In this document: positions 19,151 through 29,794 of the stretch, one piece after another
Layout: every line of letters starts with the position of its first letter
How positions within the stretch are numbered: position 1 is the stretch's first letter
DNA from: Trypanosoma brucei gambiense DAL972
Lineage: Eukaryota; Euglenozoa; Kinetoplastea; Trypanosomatida; Trypanosomatidae
Assembly: GCF_000210295.1 (NCBI RefSeq)
Contig: NC_026739.1
Span: forward strand, 964,262 to 1,028,261
Reading direction: 5' to 3'
DNA length: 64,000 nucleotides
The notes under the pieces: model-generated
What the model saw: only the letters and a program-made list of their open reading frames with translations
What the model was told of the DNA's origin: nothing
Databases searched by the model: none
Made by a program: the position numbers and the translations under genes

Positions 19151-19467
19151 CCTACTGAGTAAAGAACCCTACGTAGCCTAAAAACAGCAGGTACAGTGGA
19201 AAGTGTATGTTTCTGTTCATAGTTGGAAAAAAAAAAACACTGCAGTGTCATGTCCCAGTTTCTGTAACATCAACGAAAGGAAAGAACACATAGAGGGAAA
19301 CGAAGACATCCCCAGACGAGACGGGAGGCTGCACTATCATGTGCGTTCTTCCCTTACTACCCCGACCAAGTATTTGTCAAGGGCAAGCAATGACTAGAGC
19401 GTAACCTGCGCCTTCTCAAGCCACACACACGACAATACGGAAGCGTAACGATGGCACTTGAAGCGCT
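19151..19467. other. Short spacer
   Basis: No gene seen; contains the coiled-coil gene leader and the next gene's 3' untranslated zone. Confidence 0.6.
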
Positions 19468-20031
19468 TCACCTCACGTCCAGAAAATACATATGATCCGG
19501 TGGAGGCCCCAAGAAGGCTTTCCAGAGAGAGTCTTTTAGAGCAGTCATCAATTCTTCCTTAAAGGTGTCCGTCTGTAGACCGTCTAAGGCGGCATCCCCA
19601 AGGAAACGCAAGACGGGAGTAGGATATACTTGAGGATCTGCAATGACATCTCTCCCAATATCCTTTGCCATACTAACGAGTTCATCCGCCACCCATGAAT
19701 CACAAATAAGGTCCTCAACGACAAATTTCCGTAGAGCCCGTACGGTCTGCTCATTTGCAGTGAATTCGGTGATCGCGTAGGCCTTCAGATGATTTATAAA
19801 TGACGGGTGCGTACTCACATCCTTTACGAAGCTGACAAGCCGTCCGAGTGAATCTTCATTACGAACAAGAACGTTGTCAACCACTTCACTAGAAAGCGCT
19901 ACTGCTGCTAGACGTAAAAGTTCCCTATTCTTCTCAGCTTGCTGTCCCAACACTTCCCACCGCTTGCGCAACAGACCTGCAGCACCGAAAACACCAACAG
20001 AAGAAAGGGCCAACTTCATCAGTGAAACCAT
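19468..20031 (-). CDS. Hypothetical protein with N-terminal hydrophobic helix (187 aa)
   Basis: Not recognised. The N terminus (MVSLMKLALSSVGVFGAAGLLRKRW) is a short hydrophobic helix followed by basic residues, consistent with a membrane anchor or mitochondrial presequence. The remainder is helical and includes SLGRLVSFVKDVSTHPSF and FVVEDLICDSWVADELV. It ends DHMYFLDVR. The first ATG at 20031 is used; a second at 20019 is possible. The fold resembles many small kinetoplastid mitochondrial proteins, without a diagnostic motif. Confidence 0.72.
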   Translation of the reverse strand: MVSLMKLALSSVGVFGAAGLLRKRWEVLGQQAEKNRELLRLAAVALSSEVVDNVLVRNEDSLGRLVSFVKDVSTHPSFINHLKAYAITEFTANEQTVRALRKFVVEDLICDSWVADELVSMAKDIGRDVIADPQVYPTPVLRFLGDAALDGLQTDTFKEELMTALKDSLWKAFLGPPPDHMYFLDVR

Positions 20032-20372
20032 CGCAACAGTAAAGGAGGCGACCCTTCACAGGCCTGTCCCTTGACGCGATATCAAGTAAGTCACGTGCGA
20101 ACAGGAGAGGAAATAGAGAAAAAGGAGTGAAAAAAAATGAAACAGAAAAGCAATAAACACATATGTATACGAATGTCCATACAGACGATTGAGCGGCAAC
20201 ATGGCACGGCAACGTGTAGACACCGCGACAATTTTTTTTCTGTTCACGCTTGGTCCTCCTTCGACACAGAACTACGGCGGCGTAACACCAACTAGTCGAT
20301 GAGGGGGGGAAGAAGAAAAAGAAAAGCAACCGCCATTCCCGAGCAAATGGCTACACGCCGACACGCGAACAC
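20032..20372. other. Short spacer
   Basis: No gene seen. A purine tract on the plus strand at about 20108-20150 supplies the pyrimidine tract for the 187-aa gene. Confidence 0.6.
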
Positions 20373-21083
20373 CTACACTTTTTGTGGCACACCGATGCTA
20401 AACGCATGGAAATTCCTCGGGTTGTAATCTCCGCTCCTAAACAGCACGCCGCCAGCGGCGGAGCCGTAGTAAGATGCCCATACTGTCGTTTCCGCCTTTC
20501 CTAACGAGCCCTTCTCGACGCAGCTGGCGCAATTATTATTAACACCATTACCAATACAAAAAGCATCAGACGAAAGGAGGCACTGGTTTCGTTCGCACGT
20601 GGGAAAGAAACCGGTATCAGTTGGGTAGGAAGCATTACCCGCGTATGTGTATAGTCCCTGCTTCATGGAGAGATTGAGAATGAGAAATTTCGCAACCGCT
20701 AAACTGTCACTTTTGCACTTATCCGATGTTGTTGCATACAAGACTGAGTTGGAAAGGTCCCCTGTACGATTTCCACTCTCACCCTGTCCGTATACACTGA
20801 TCGTGTAACTGGATCCCACTGTTTTGTTTACTAGTGATGGAAACAATCCAGTCAGACGAAAAGCCTGCACTTCATCCACGATAGGGCAGAACCCCAAGGC
20901 ACTGATATTACCGGACGCCGAATCCCGCACACCAACACGGAGATCCATTCTCTGGGCACCGTTGCATGGTTTACCTCCATCCCACGGCTGACATGCGCTG
21001 CCGCTAGTGCAGTTATTCGCTTCTGAAACCACTGCGGTGGTAGTGAAAACACACACAACAACAAGCACTTCAGCAAACCACAT
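20373..21083 (-). CDS. Secreted ten-cysteine glycoprotein A (236 aa)
   Basis: Not a family I recognise, but clearly paralogous to the next gene upstream (21760-22731). It starts with a signal peptide (MWFAEVLVVVCVFTTTAVVSEA). The mature part has ten cysteines in the same order as its paralogue, including the shared block FCPIVDEVQAF and the C-terminal pattern TC-x4-C-x6-C-x8-C-x2-C. Six N-glycosylation sequons (NCT, NIS, NKT, NRT, NLS, NAS) support passage through the ER. There is no transmembrane segment or GPI signal at the C terminus, so it is probably lumenal or secreted. The ATG at 21083 follows an AG acceptor at 21110-21111; the longer open frame upstream is pyrimidine-tract sequence. 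Confidence 0.78.
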   Translation of the reverse strand: MWFAEVLVVVCVFTTTAVVSEANNCTSGSACQPWDGGKPCNGAQRMDLRVGVRDSASGNISALGFCPIVDEVQAFRLTGLFPSLVNKTVGSSYTISVYGQGESGNRTGDLSNSVLYATTSDKCKSDSLAVAKFLILNLSMKQGLYTYAGNASYPTDTGFFPTCERNQCLLSSDAFCIGNGVNNNCASCVEKGSLGKAETTVWASYYGSAAGGVLFRSGDYNPRNFHAFSIGVPQKV

Positions 21084-21109
21084 AACTGAGAGTAGCCAAG
21101 AAAAAGAAA

Positions 21110-21141
21110 CTGTACGCGAAAGACGAAAAAGAAAACGGACA
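21110..21141 (-). promoter_or_regulatory. Predicted trans-splice acceptor, ten-cysteine gene A
   Basis: Minus-strand pyrimidine tract followed by GTACAG, AG at 21110-21111, 26 nt before the ATG. Confidence 0.55.
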
Positions 21142-21470
21142 TAAGTAAATCGATGAAAAATACACAGTAGTAAACCCCGAGAGATAAGTATTTTCGTTTT
21201 TACGAAAAAAAAAAAAAACAGCAACGGGAGTTACTTCACCAAAAGGTGCAGGAAGCGAGAATGCACGACACGTAGCGAGACGAAAACTTCAACGTAGCCC
21301 CATCAGCCTCTCGGAAGGGGCACTGCCTAAACTCACACACGACAATAACCACGAAATAACAAAGGTGAAAAGAAAAAAACGCACACAATCCTCATCACAG
21401 TTCTCCTACCCAGAAACAATTGCAGTCACATTCACACACGAAGAAAATGCAGATCCTCCCCAGACAAATA

Positions 21471-21489
21471 CACACACACACACACACAC
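21471..21489. repeat. (CA)n microsatellite
   Basis: Nine and a half CA units in the presumed 3' untranslated region of ten-cysteine gene B. Confidence 0.9.
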
Positions 21490-21759
21490 GTCGTCAGGGG
21501 CCTATAACACAAATAACACCGCATCACTGCGCATATTCCTCTCCCTACACCAGTGTTGCATATCTTGCACGAACGAAAGGTGAGTTTTGCTAGTTTCAAA
21601 AAAGCTTCTATAAACAACACTATGCAAAGATTTCGCTTAAAAAAAGTTCGCCCATGAGCACGTACATTCTTGGACTAAGCAATAGGATATCAACACCACC
21701 GAAAGTGGAAACAGGACTAGTTAGGACAAGCAAACGTGTGTGCACATCATTCCACATTT

Positions 21760-22731
21760 CTATGGAGTCGAGTTTGTTTCATCTCCCGGCATCATACCAC
21801 TGGCAGTATTCTCAATTTTGCTCACAGCATACTTAATATTGCCAACAAACTTGCCGCCGGCAAATTTCCTGAAACCCATTGGATCCATACCACCACTGAG
21901 CAGCGGCTGCCTCTCGAGGTCCGTCCCTTGGTATGAAGTCCATACCTGAATGCTCGCCCCCTCAATATCATCAGGGGTATTATAACAAGCTCCGCAATTT
22001 TTCATCCCACGGATGGGGCCAACACATGGACTTGTGGGTGAGAAAATACAATGGTCCGACTCGTCACATGTAGGACGGAATCCTACCATCGCCGGTTGCA
22101 CAGATTCCATCGGTGAGCCGGTGCCTGAGGAATTCCCTGAAGGAATACCCGATTCACTGTCGTCTGGCTCCTTGGTGTCTGCGTCACTTGAAATGTAATT
22201 GAACTTTCCATCGTGCATCCCGATAGTAAGTATGACCATGTTGACTATAGCCACCGAATCCGGGGAGTTACACAACCCAATGTCCCGCATAGCAATCACC
22301 ACTGTCGAATTGGAGACGTCCCTCTCCGGGTATTCTTTTTGGCCTGACCTGCCGAAGCCGAACACAGAAAGGTACCGGGGTGCTGGGTTAGGCGTGATAG
22401 AAGCTTGTCCGGAGGAACTAGTCTTCTGGACAAGACTCGATACCCTCCCAGCTCCCTTAAGCGTAAATACCTGTAGTTCGTCAACAATAGGACAGAAGGC
22501 ATACACTGCACGCTTTTGGTTTGTCGAAGGTGCCTCCGTATCCCCTTGCGGAAGGTCTAACATGAACCGAAGATTTATCCGTCCACCCCGCTGACATCGC
22601 GTTGCGCTGCTGTTTTCCAACCAAGGGAAACAGGCCTGCTTTGGGCCACAACCCGTCCCACCCGTCGCACCAACGCCAAAAAAAACACCCGACGCTGTGC
22701 AAATAGCGAGGGCTACGAAAAAAACGAACAT
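21760..22731 (-). CDS. Secreted ten-cysteine glycoprotein B (323 aa)
   Basis: Paralogue of the gene at 20373-21083. A signal peptide (MFVFFVALAICTASGVFFGVGA) is followed by a mature region with the same ten cysteines in the same order. Shared blocks are C-x4-AC-x-PW, FCPIVDELQVFTLKG, the stretch from DVSNSTVV to the Cys-Asn-Ser motif, TCDESDHC-x7-C-x8-NCGAC and IQVWTSYQG. It differs by longer loops, notably an acidic Ser/Gly-rich insert at about 190-225. It has several N-glycosylation sequons and no C-terminal anchor. The ATG at 22731 lies 33 nt after a clean acceptor (AG at 22765-22766). Function unknown; the pair may be surface, flagellar-pocket or ER-lumen proteins. Confidence 0.8.
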   Translation of the reverse strand: MFVFFVALAICTASGVFFGVGATGGTGCGPKQACFPWLENSSATRCQRGGRINLRFMLDLPQGDTEAPSTNQKRAVYAFCPIVDELQVFTLKGAGRVSSLVQKTSSSGQASITPNPAPRYLSVFGFGRSGQKEYPERDVSNSTVVIAMRDIGLCNSPDSVAIVNMVILTIGMHDGKFNYISSDADTKEPDDSESGIPSGNSSGTGSPMESVQPAMVGFRPTCDESDHCIFSPTSPCVGPIRGMKNCGACYNTPDDIEGASIQVWTSYQGTDLERQPLLSGGMDPMGFRKFAGGKFVGNIKYAVSKIENTASGMMPGDETNSTP

Positions 22732-22764
22732 GAAGCTTCAGCAATCGCCCTTACGCACGCCCTG

Positions 22765-22800
22765 CTGAAAGGAACGTGCATAAATAAGTATATGCGAGAG
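22765..22800 (-). promoter_or_regulatory. Predicted trans-splice acceptor, ten-cysteine gene B
   Basis: The minus strand reads TTCCTTTCAG with AG at 22765-22766, 33 nt before the ATG; further pyrimidine runs lie upstream at 22810-22880. Confidence 0.6.
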
Positions 22801-22872
22801 ACATTCAATGACAAGATAAAGGTGAAAACGGCAAAGCGAGTTAAAGTGACAAAATAACCCAACAAGAAACAG

Positions 22873-23085
22873 TCAAAGTATGAAGGCTACAAACGTGTCA
22901 GCGCCGGACACTACCTTTACCGTATATTCTGGGGTAGAGGGAAATAGTGCACCATTGACAGAAAGGGCACGTCTTGTACAACACACATCTGTTTCACCAG
23001 CGCACAGAATAAAAGAAGCTACCAACACAAGGAACCCGCTACGCCCAAGAATGGCAATAACGGAAACCGATACCGCGCAGCACAT
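22873..23085 (-). CDS. Candidate small secreted protein (70 aa)
   Basis: From the ATG at 23085 the frame encodes a signal-peptide-like N terminus (MCCAVSVSVIAILGRSGFLV and following hydrophobic residues), then a short Cys-containing tail ending in GADTFVAFIL. It lies directly upstream of the two secreted ten-cysteine genes and has its own possible pyrimidine tract near 23205-23230. There is no detectable similarity to the pair, and a plus-strand frame of similar length overlaps it, so it may be chance or a decayed gene. Confidence 0.27.
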   Translation of the reverse strand: MCCAVSVSVIAILGRSGFLVLVASFILCAGETDVCCTRRALSVNGALFPSTPEYTVKVVSGADTFVAFIL

Positions 23086-23523
23086 TAGTGTGTCACAGAT
23101 GAGAACAAGACAACCCGCACCTTCCCCAACAACCACAAAGAGTTTCTACTACACCTACTGCTAAAGTATGAGCTATGCTCCGCATTTAAAATACCCCCTC
23201 CCCTCATAAAGAAAAACGGCAATAAAAGGTAACCCATTCAACTCGTCACGTGCTCCAACAGATCCCCCAGAAAGCGGCTGCTGTGGATTCGAACGCTATA
23301 TAATAAAAACACTTATACTTTCTATCGTACAACGTAAAACACCTAACAATGAACGAAATACCAAATGGACATATCTTCCGACGCCTATGAGTCCACTATA
23401 TACCATTTCAACTACAGACTCTACCACTATCTCTTCGGGAGAGACGAACACGAACTTTCAAACTTATCTACCACAGATATCATCACAATCGATGTCATTG
23501 ATAGACGACCCCACGTGCTTTCC

Positions 23524-24234
23524 TCAATGAACTGCAGCACTACTATTTCCACCCTCTCTACCACAAGAATGGTCTGCACTGCTACTACTAGTACTAGATC
23601 CAGCATAAGCGGGATGCACCTCATACTTGTGGTGAGGATGCTTCCATCGGTGTCGCTCAGGGTTGAACACGGCTCGATACACATGTGGATCTGGCTCCCT
23701 TCCGTCTTGGAATGGCCGATCACGCAACACTCCACCAACGTCACGTATAGGTTGCATCAAATCATCAGCGGCCTCGGGGGTAGTTGCAATCTTTTGTTCC
23801 TCTTCCCTCCAATCATCATCATTGTCCTCATCAGTAGACATATTAATAAATTTAAGGCGACACCATTTGCAGCAAACGACCTCACCACGAGGGCATTTAA
23901 TAAAAATCTTTGGATGCTGCAAAATATAATGTGAGTGGCCCTGACACCATATGTGATGACGATAAACAGGAACAGGAGGTATCTCACACACTATACCGCC
24001 GCGATTATACCAATTCAATTGAGGTGTACGTCGACCTGGTCCCAAAATACCAGGATGAAGGGAAGCTAGCTCATGTACATGTGTATTCCATCCATACTTT
24101 GGGTCTTTTGGGTGTGTAAATACCAATTGTTTCTGATTCGTAACGCGGCTCGCATACTCCAGAGGCATGTACACCGGGGGCCCGTAATGACCCGTATTGT
24201 TAGAAAATGTCAGAAACAAAAAAGACCGCTTCAT
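23524..24234 (-). CDS. zf-CHCC zinc-finger protein, NDUFS6-like (236 aa)
   Basis: Residues 95-129 match the zf-CHCC zinc-binding domain of the complex I subunit NDUFS6: IWCQGHS, then HPKIFIKCP, then CKWCRLKF, with probable ligands Cys97, His107, Cys122 and Cys125. The N terminus (MKRSFLFLTFSNNTGHYG) could be a mitochondrial presequence, followed by a His/Pro/Trp-rich region. NDUFS6 sits near the complex I matrix arm, so a respiratory or other mitochondrial role is the likeliest inference. Unlike NDUFS6, where the finger is at the C terminus, this protein continues about 105 residues with an acidic segment (STDEDNDDDWREEE) and a Ser-rich end. The frame begins at TTG (24249); the first ATG is at 24234. 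Confidence 0.75.
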   Translation of the reverse strand: MKRSFLFLTFSNNTGHYGPPVYMPLEYASRVTNQKQLVFTHPKDPKYGWNTHVHELASLHPGILGPGRRTPQLNWYNRGGIVCEIPPVPVYRHHIWCQGHSHYILQHPKIFIKCPRGEVVCCKWCRLKFINMSTDEDNDDDWREEEQKIATTPEAADDLMQPIRDVGGVLRDRPFQDGREPDPHVYRAVFNPERHRWKHPHHKYEVHPAYAGSSTSSSSADHSCGREGGNSSAAVH

Positions 24235-24775
24235 TACACTACAATGCAAACTAAAAAGATGTAATTCTTTTTTTTTAAATACAGAAACACAAATGAAAAC
24301 AGCAAAAAAAACAAAAAAAACTCAACATTACAATGTAAAAAGAAAGATCCAGGCATAAACCTTGCTCAATTATGCATCCATTTCCCCTTAACTGTGTTCA
24401 CCATTCCACACAATTCATATATTTTCCCCAATTTTCACTTACTCCCACTACCCTAGAATATTATTCCTTTAGGTACATAAAAATCAAATCTCTTACGTTT
24501 TGTAGCATTCTCTCCCTCTCCACACATTACTGCTTAAATATCAAAGACGCAAAAGTGCTCAGCGGATGTTCCATTCTACACATAGGGGCTTTGCCATCCC
24601 TTCTTGTCCGTCACACATATATTCTTAATCTGGTCTGCTAAGACAGTTTGTCGTAGCAATTGGTCATTCGAAACCAAAGTGCATTACAAAACAAGAGTAC
24701 GGGTGGTCATAGTGCTAAATGCAGGGCTCTTACACCCGCACCACACGCCAAGCGCGTAGGGAGCGAGAACATCAC
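24235..24775. other. Spacer; right part belongs to the GAPDH repeat
   Basis: No gene seen. From 24339 the sequence is the left end of the 2435-bp direct repeat and serves as the GAPDH 3' untranslated region. A-rich runs at 24300-24345 supply pyrimidine tracts for the zinc-finger gene. Confidence 0.65.
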
Positions 24776-26017
<1,242 letters not shown>

Positions 26018-26121
26018 TCAACGTGCAGTCAGAGACTTCATACAGACATATATGCGTGGACGCGTTTGTAAACTTGTACCGTCGCGGTACCTCACGAACA
26101 TTCTGCTATCAACGGGTGACA

Positions 26122-26773
26122 CTACTGAGGCGGAAGGCTTAGGTTGACGCCCCCCGCAACGGCGCGGGCGGACGATATGAGGGTTGCAAGACTAGCGTAC
26201 TCGTCATCTGTGGGGGCAGCCATAGCGGAAACCCTCCACAGCTTCTGCAGTGTGGGAAACCGTTCCTTGTGATGCGCACACGCCCCATCAACCACTGAAC
26301 CAGCAGTGGAACTACTGAGTTGACTTCCACGCTTACTATGGATGCCATCCAGAGGCGCGAGGTGGGCAGTCACAGCATGTCCCCCCGGTGGCCTTACACT
26401 AATTGAAGGTTCTAACTTTGCGCAAGCGTTCGGCAGTTGACGCAGCATACGATCGTTCATGAGTGTCTTCTGCAGCCCAATAGACCTGAGAGCGGGCATA
26501 CAGTCCATAAAGCGAAGCAAGTAGAATCCCGCCTTGTTGGAGAGCGGATTGTTCGACAGGTCAAGAGAGACGAGTAGTGGGGAGTGCTCCACCAGTGTCT
26601 CACATATTCGGACGACGCTGTCATCCGTTAGGTAATTCTGGGACAGGTTCAGCACCTGTAAACCAGAGCAGTGTCGAAGCACCGCATTCACCAGCGGCTG
26701 AATGTCATTCCTCCCTAGTAAGCTCCGCGAGAAATCGAGTTTTTTCAACGCGCTTAAACCCTCTACCGTCTCC
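26122..26773 (-). pseudogene. 5'-truncated leucine-rich-repeat gene copy
   Basis: From the right edge of repeat copy 1 inward, this matches codons 31-246 of the LRR gene at 28724-29464. The repeat junction at 26773 cuts off the 5' end: upstream in frame there is only a GTG (26787) and then a stop, with no ATG. The first in-frame ATGs lie inside the LRR region. It keeps motifs such as LNLSQNYL and LDLSNNPL but is probably not translated as an intact protein. Its retained 3' sequence includes the splice region of GAPDH copy 1, which may explain why it is preserved. Confidence 0.8.
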
Positions 26774-27377
26774 AATAGGTTTTTCACTATGAAATCATTA
26801 GATTAGGGGAAAGCAAATAGTCACGTTTCTACACATCCAACCTTCGAAACCGATGACGTTATCCCTACATCATAACTGTAAAAGCACAAGAGGCGCATAT
26901 GCACACGCACAAAGCTGAAGACACGGTTCCCGAGCATAGGAAAGAAAGATCCAGGCATAAACCTTGCTCAATTATGCATCCATTTCCCCTTAACTGTGTT
27001 CACCATTCCACACAATTCATATATTTTCCCCAATTTTCACTTACTCCCACTACCCTAGAATATTATTCCTTTAGGTACATAAAAATCAAATCTCTTACGT
27101 TTTGTAGCATTCTCTCCCCCTCCACACATTACTGCTTAAATATCAAAGACGCAAAAGTGCTCAGCGGATGTTCCATTCTACACATAGGGGCTTTGCCATC
27201 CCTTCTTGTCCGTCACACATATATTCTTAATCTGGTCTGCTAAGACAGTTTGTCGTAGCAATTGGTCATTCGAAACCAAAGTGCATTACAAAACAAGAGT
27301 ACGGGTGGTCATAGTGCTAAATGCAGGGCTCTTACACCCGCACCACACGCCAAGCGCGTAGGGAGCGAGAACATCAC
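26774..27377. other. Repeat spacer (167 bp) and GAPDH copy 2 3' untranslated region
   Basis: 26774-26940 is unique sequence between the two repeat copies, with no gene. From 26941 the second copy begins, and up to 27377 it is the 3' untranslated zone of GAPDH copy 2. Confidence 0.8.
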
Positions 27378-28619
<1,242 letters not shown>

Positions 28620-28723
28620 TCAACGTGCAGTCAGAGACTTCATACAGACATATATGCGTGGACGCGTTTGTAAACTTGTACCGTCGCGGTACCTCACGAA
28701 CATTCTGCTATCAACGGGTGACA

Positions 28724-29464
28724 CTACTGAGGCGGAAGGCTTAGGTTGACGCCCCCCGCAACGGCGCGGGCGGACGATATGAGGGTTGCAAGACTAGCGT
28801 ACTCGTCATCTGTGGGGGCAGCCATAGCGGAAACCCTCCACAGCTTCTGCAGTGTGGGAAACCGTTCCTTGTGATGCGCACACGCCCCATCAACCACTGA
28901 ACCAGCAGTGGAACTACTGAGTTGACTTCCACGCTTACTATGGATGCCATCCAGAGGCGCGAGGTGGGCAGTCACAGCATGTCCCCCCGGTGGCCTTACA
29001 CTAATTGAAGGTTCTAACTTTGCGCAAGCGTTCGGCAGTTGACGCAGCATACGATCGTTCATGAGTGTCTTCTGCAGCCCAATAGACCTGAGAGCGGGCA
29101 TACAGTCCATAAAGCGAAGCAAGTAGAATCCCGCCTTGTTGGAGAGCGGATTGTTCGACAGGTCAAGAGAGACGAGTAGTGGGGAGTGCTCCACCAGTGT
29201 CTCACATATTCGGACGACGCTGTCATCCGTTAGGTAATTCTGGGACAGGTTCAGCACCTGTAAACCAGAGCAGTGTCGAAGCACCGCATTCACCAGCGGC
29301 TGAATGTCATTCCTCCCTAGTAAGCTCCGCGAGAAATCGAGTTTTTTCAACGCGCTTAAACCCTCTACCGTCTCCGGTAGTCCCTTCATGAGGTGACTGC
29401 TAACATTGCATCGAGTGCTAATACATTTTTCCGTACATGGTTCATGGGGTGAGTGATTCATCAT
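28724..29464 (-). CDS. Leucine-rich-repeat protein (246 aa)
   Basis: At least two leucine-rich repeats of the ribonuclease-inhibitor type are visible at about residues 70-130 (LQVLNLSQNYLTDDSV and VSLDLSNNPLSNKAG), preceded by LSALKKLDFSRSLLG. The second half is less regular and rich in His, Ser and Ala. LRRs mediate protein binding; no partner is evident. ATGs at 29464 and 29461 start the frame, with another at 29389. Codons 31-246 lie inside the GAPDH repeat. Upstream of the start (29465-29560) the minus strand lacks a strong pyrimidine tract, unlike other genes here, so this copy too could be the remnant of a larger gene. Confidence 0.62.
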   Translation of the reverse strand: MMNHSPHEPCTEKCISTRCNVSSHLMKGLPETVEGLSALKKLDFSRSLLGRNDIQPLVNAVLRHCSGLQVLNLSQNYLTDDSVVRICETLVEHSPLLVSLDLSNNPLSNKAGFYLLRFMDCMPALRSIGLQKTLMNDRMLRQLPNACAKLEPSISVRPPGGHAVTAHLAPLDGIHSKRGSQLSSSTAGSVVDGACAHHKERFPTLQKLWRVSAMAAPTDDEYASLATLISSARAVAGGVNLSLPPQ

Positions 29465-29794
29465 GTCTATATACTAAAACTGTATGTATATTATAGATAT
29501 ATATATATATATTGGAATGTAGTGTAATAGAGATGTTTGTTTGAGTTTGTTTTTGATAAGTTTTTTTTCCTGCCTTTGTCGCGCAAAGATGTTTAGTGTT
29601 ATTAGTAATGGGAATAATTCTCATTCATTTTGTCTTTTTATGTCACCACGTGGTGTTTAACACCCACATTTTAAATATACCGAACCTCTTTCAAAATGGA
29701 GATGCTAGAGTAAACATTCGTATGAGAGTCCATATTTCCCATTGCACAATCTTTAAACAAGCATGCATAGTTGTCTACTGCCTTCTTCAGGTGT
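29465..29794. other. Short T-rich spacer
   Basis: No gene seen. Plus-strand T-rich with an AT run at 29494-29512; weak splice signals on the minus strand. Confidence 0.6.

Larger units (their letters stand above)
21084..21759. other. Spacer between the two ten-cysteine genes
   Basis: No gene seen. It contains pyrimidine tracts for gene A (plus 21100-21145 and 21200-21220) and a CA microsatellite at 21471-21489. Confidence 0.6.
22732..23523. other. Spacer with a possible small secreted ORF
   Basis: It holds the splice region of ten-cysteine gene B, a 70-codon candidate ORF at 22873-23085 (listed separately) and the 3' untranslated zone of the zinc-finger gene. Confidence 0.5.

Noticed and set aside
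23280..23295. GATTCGAAC, resembling a tRNA T-arm (B box)
   Set aside because: No complementary T-stem, D-arm or acceptor stem around it on either strand.
23365..23934. 189-codon plus-strand frame opposite the zinc-finger gene
   Set aside because: Antisense to the zf-CHCC protein, which has recognisable motifs; composition of the plus frame is irregular and no plus-strand gene is near.
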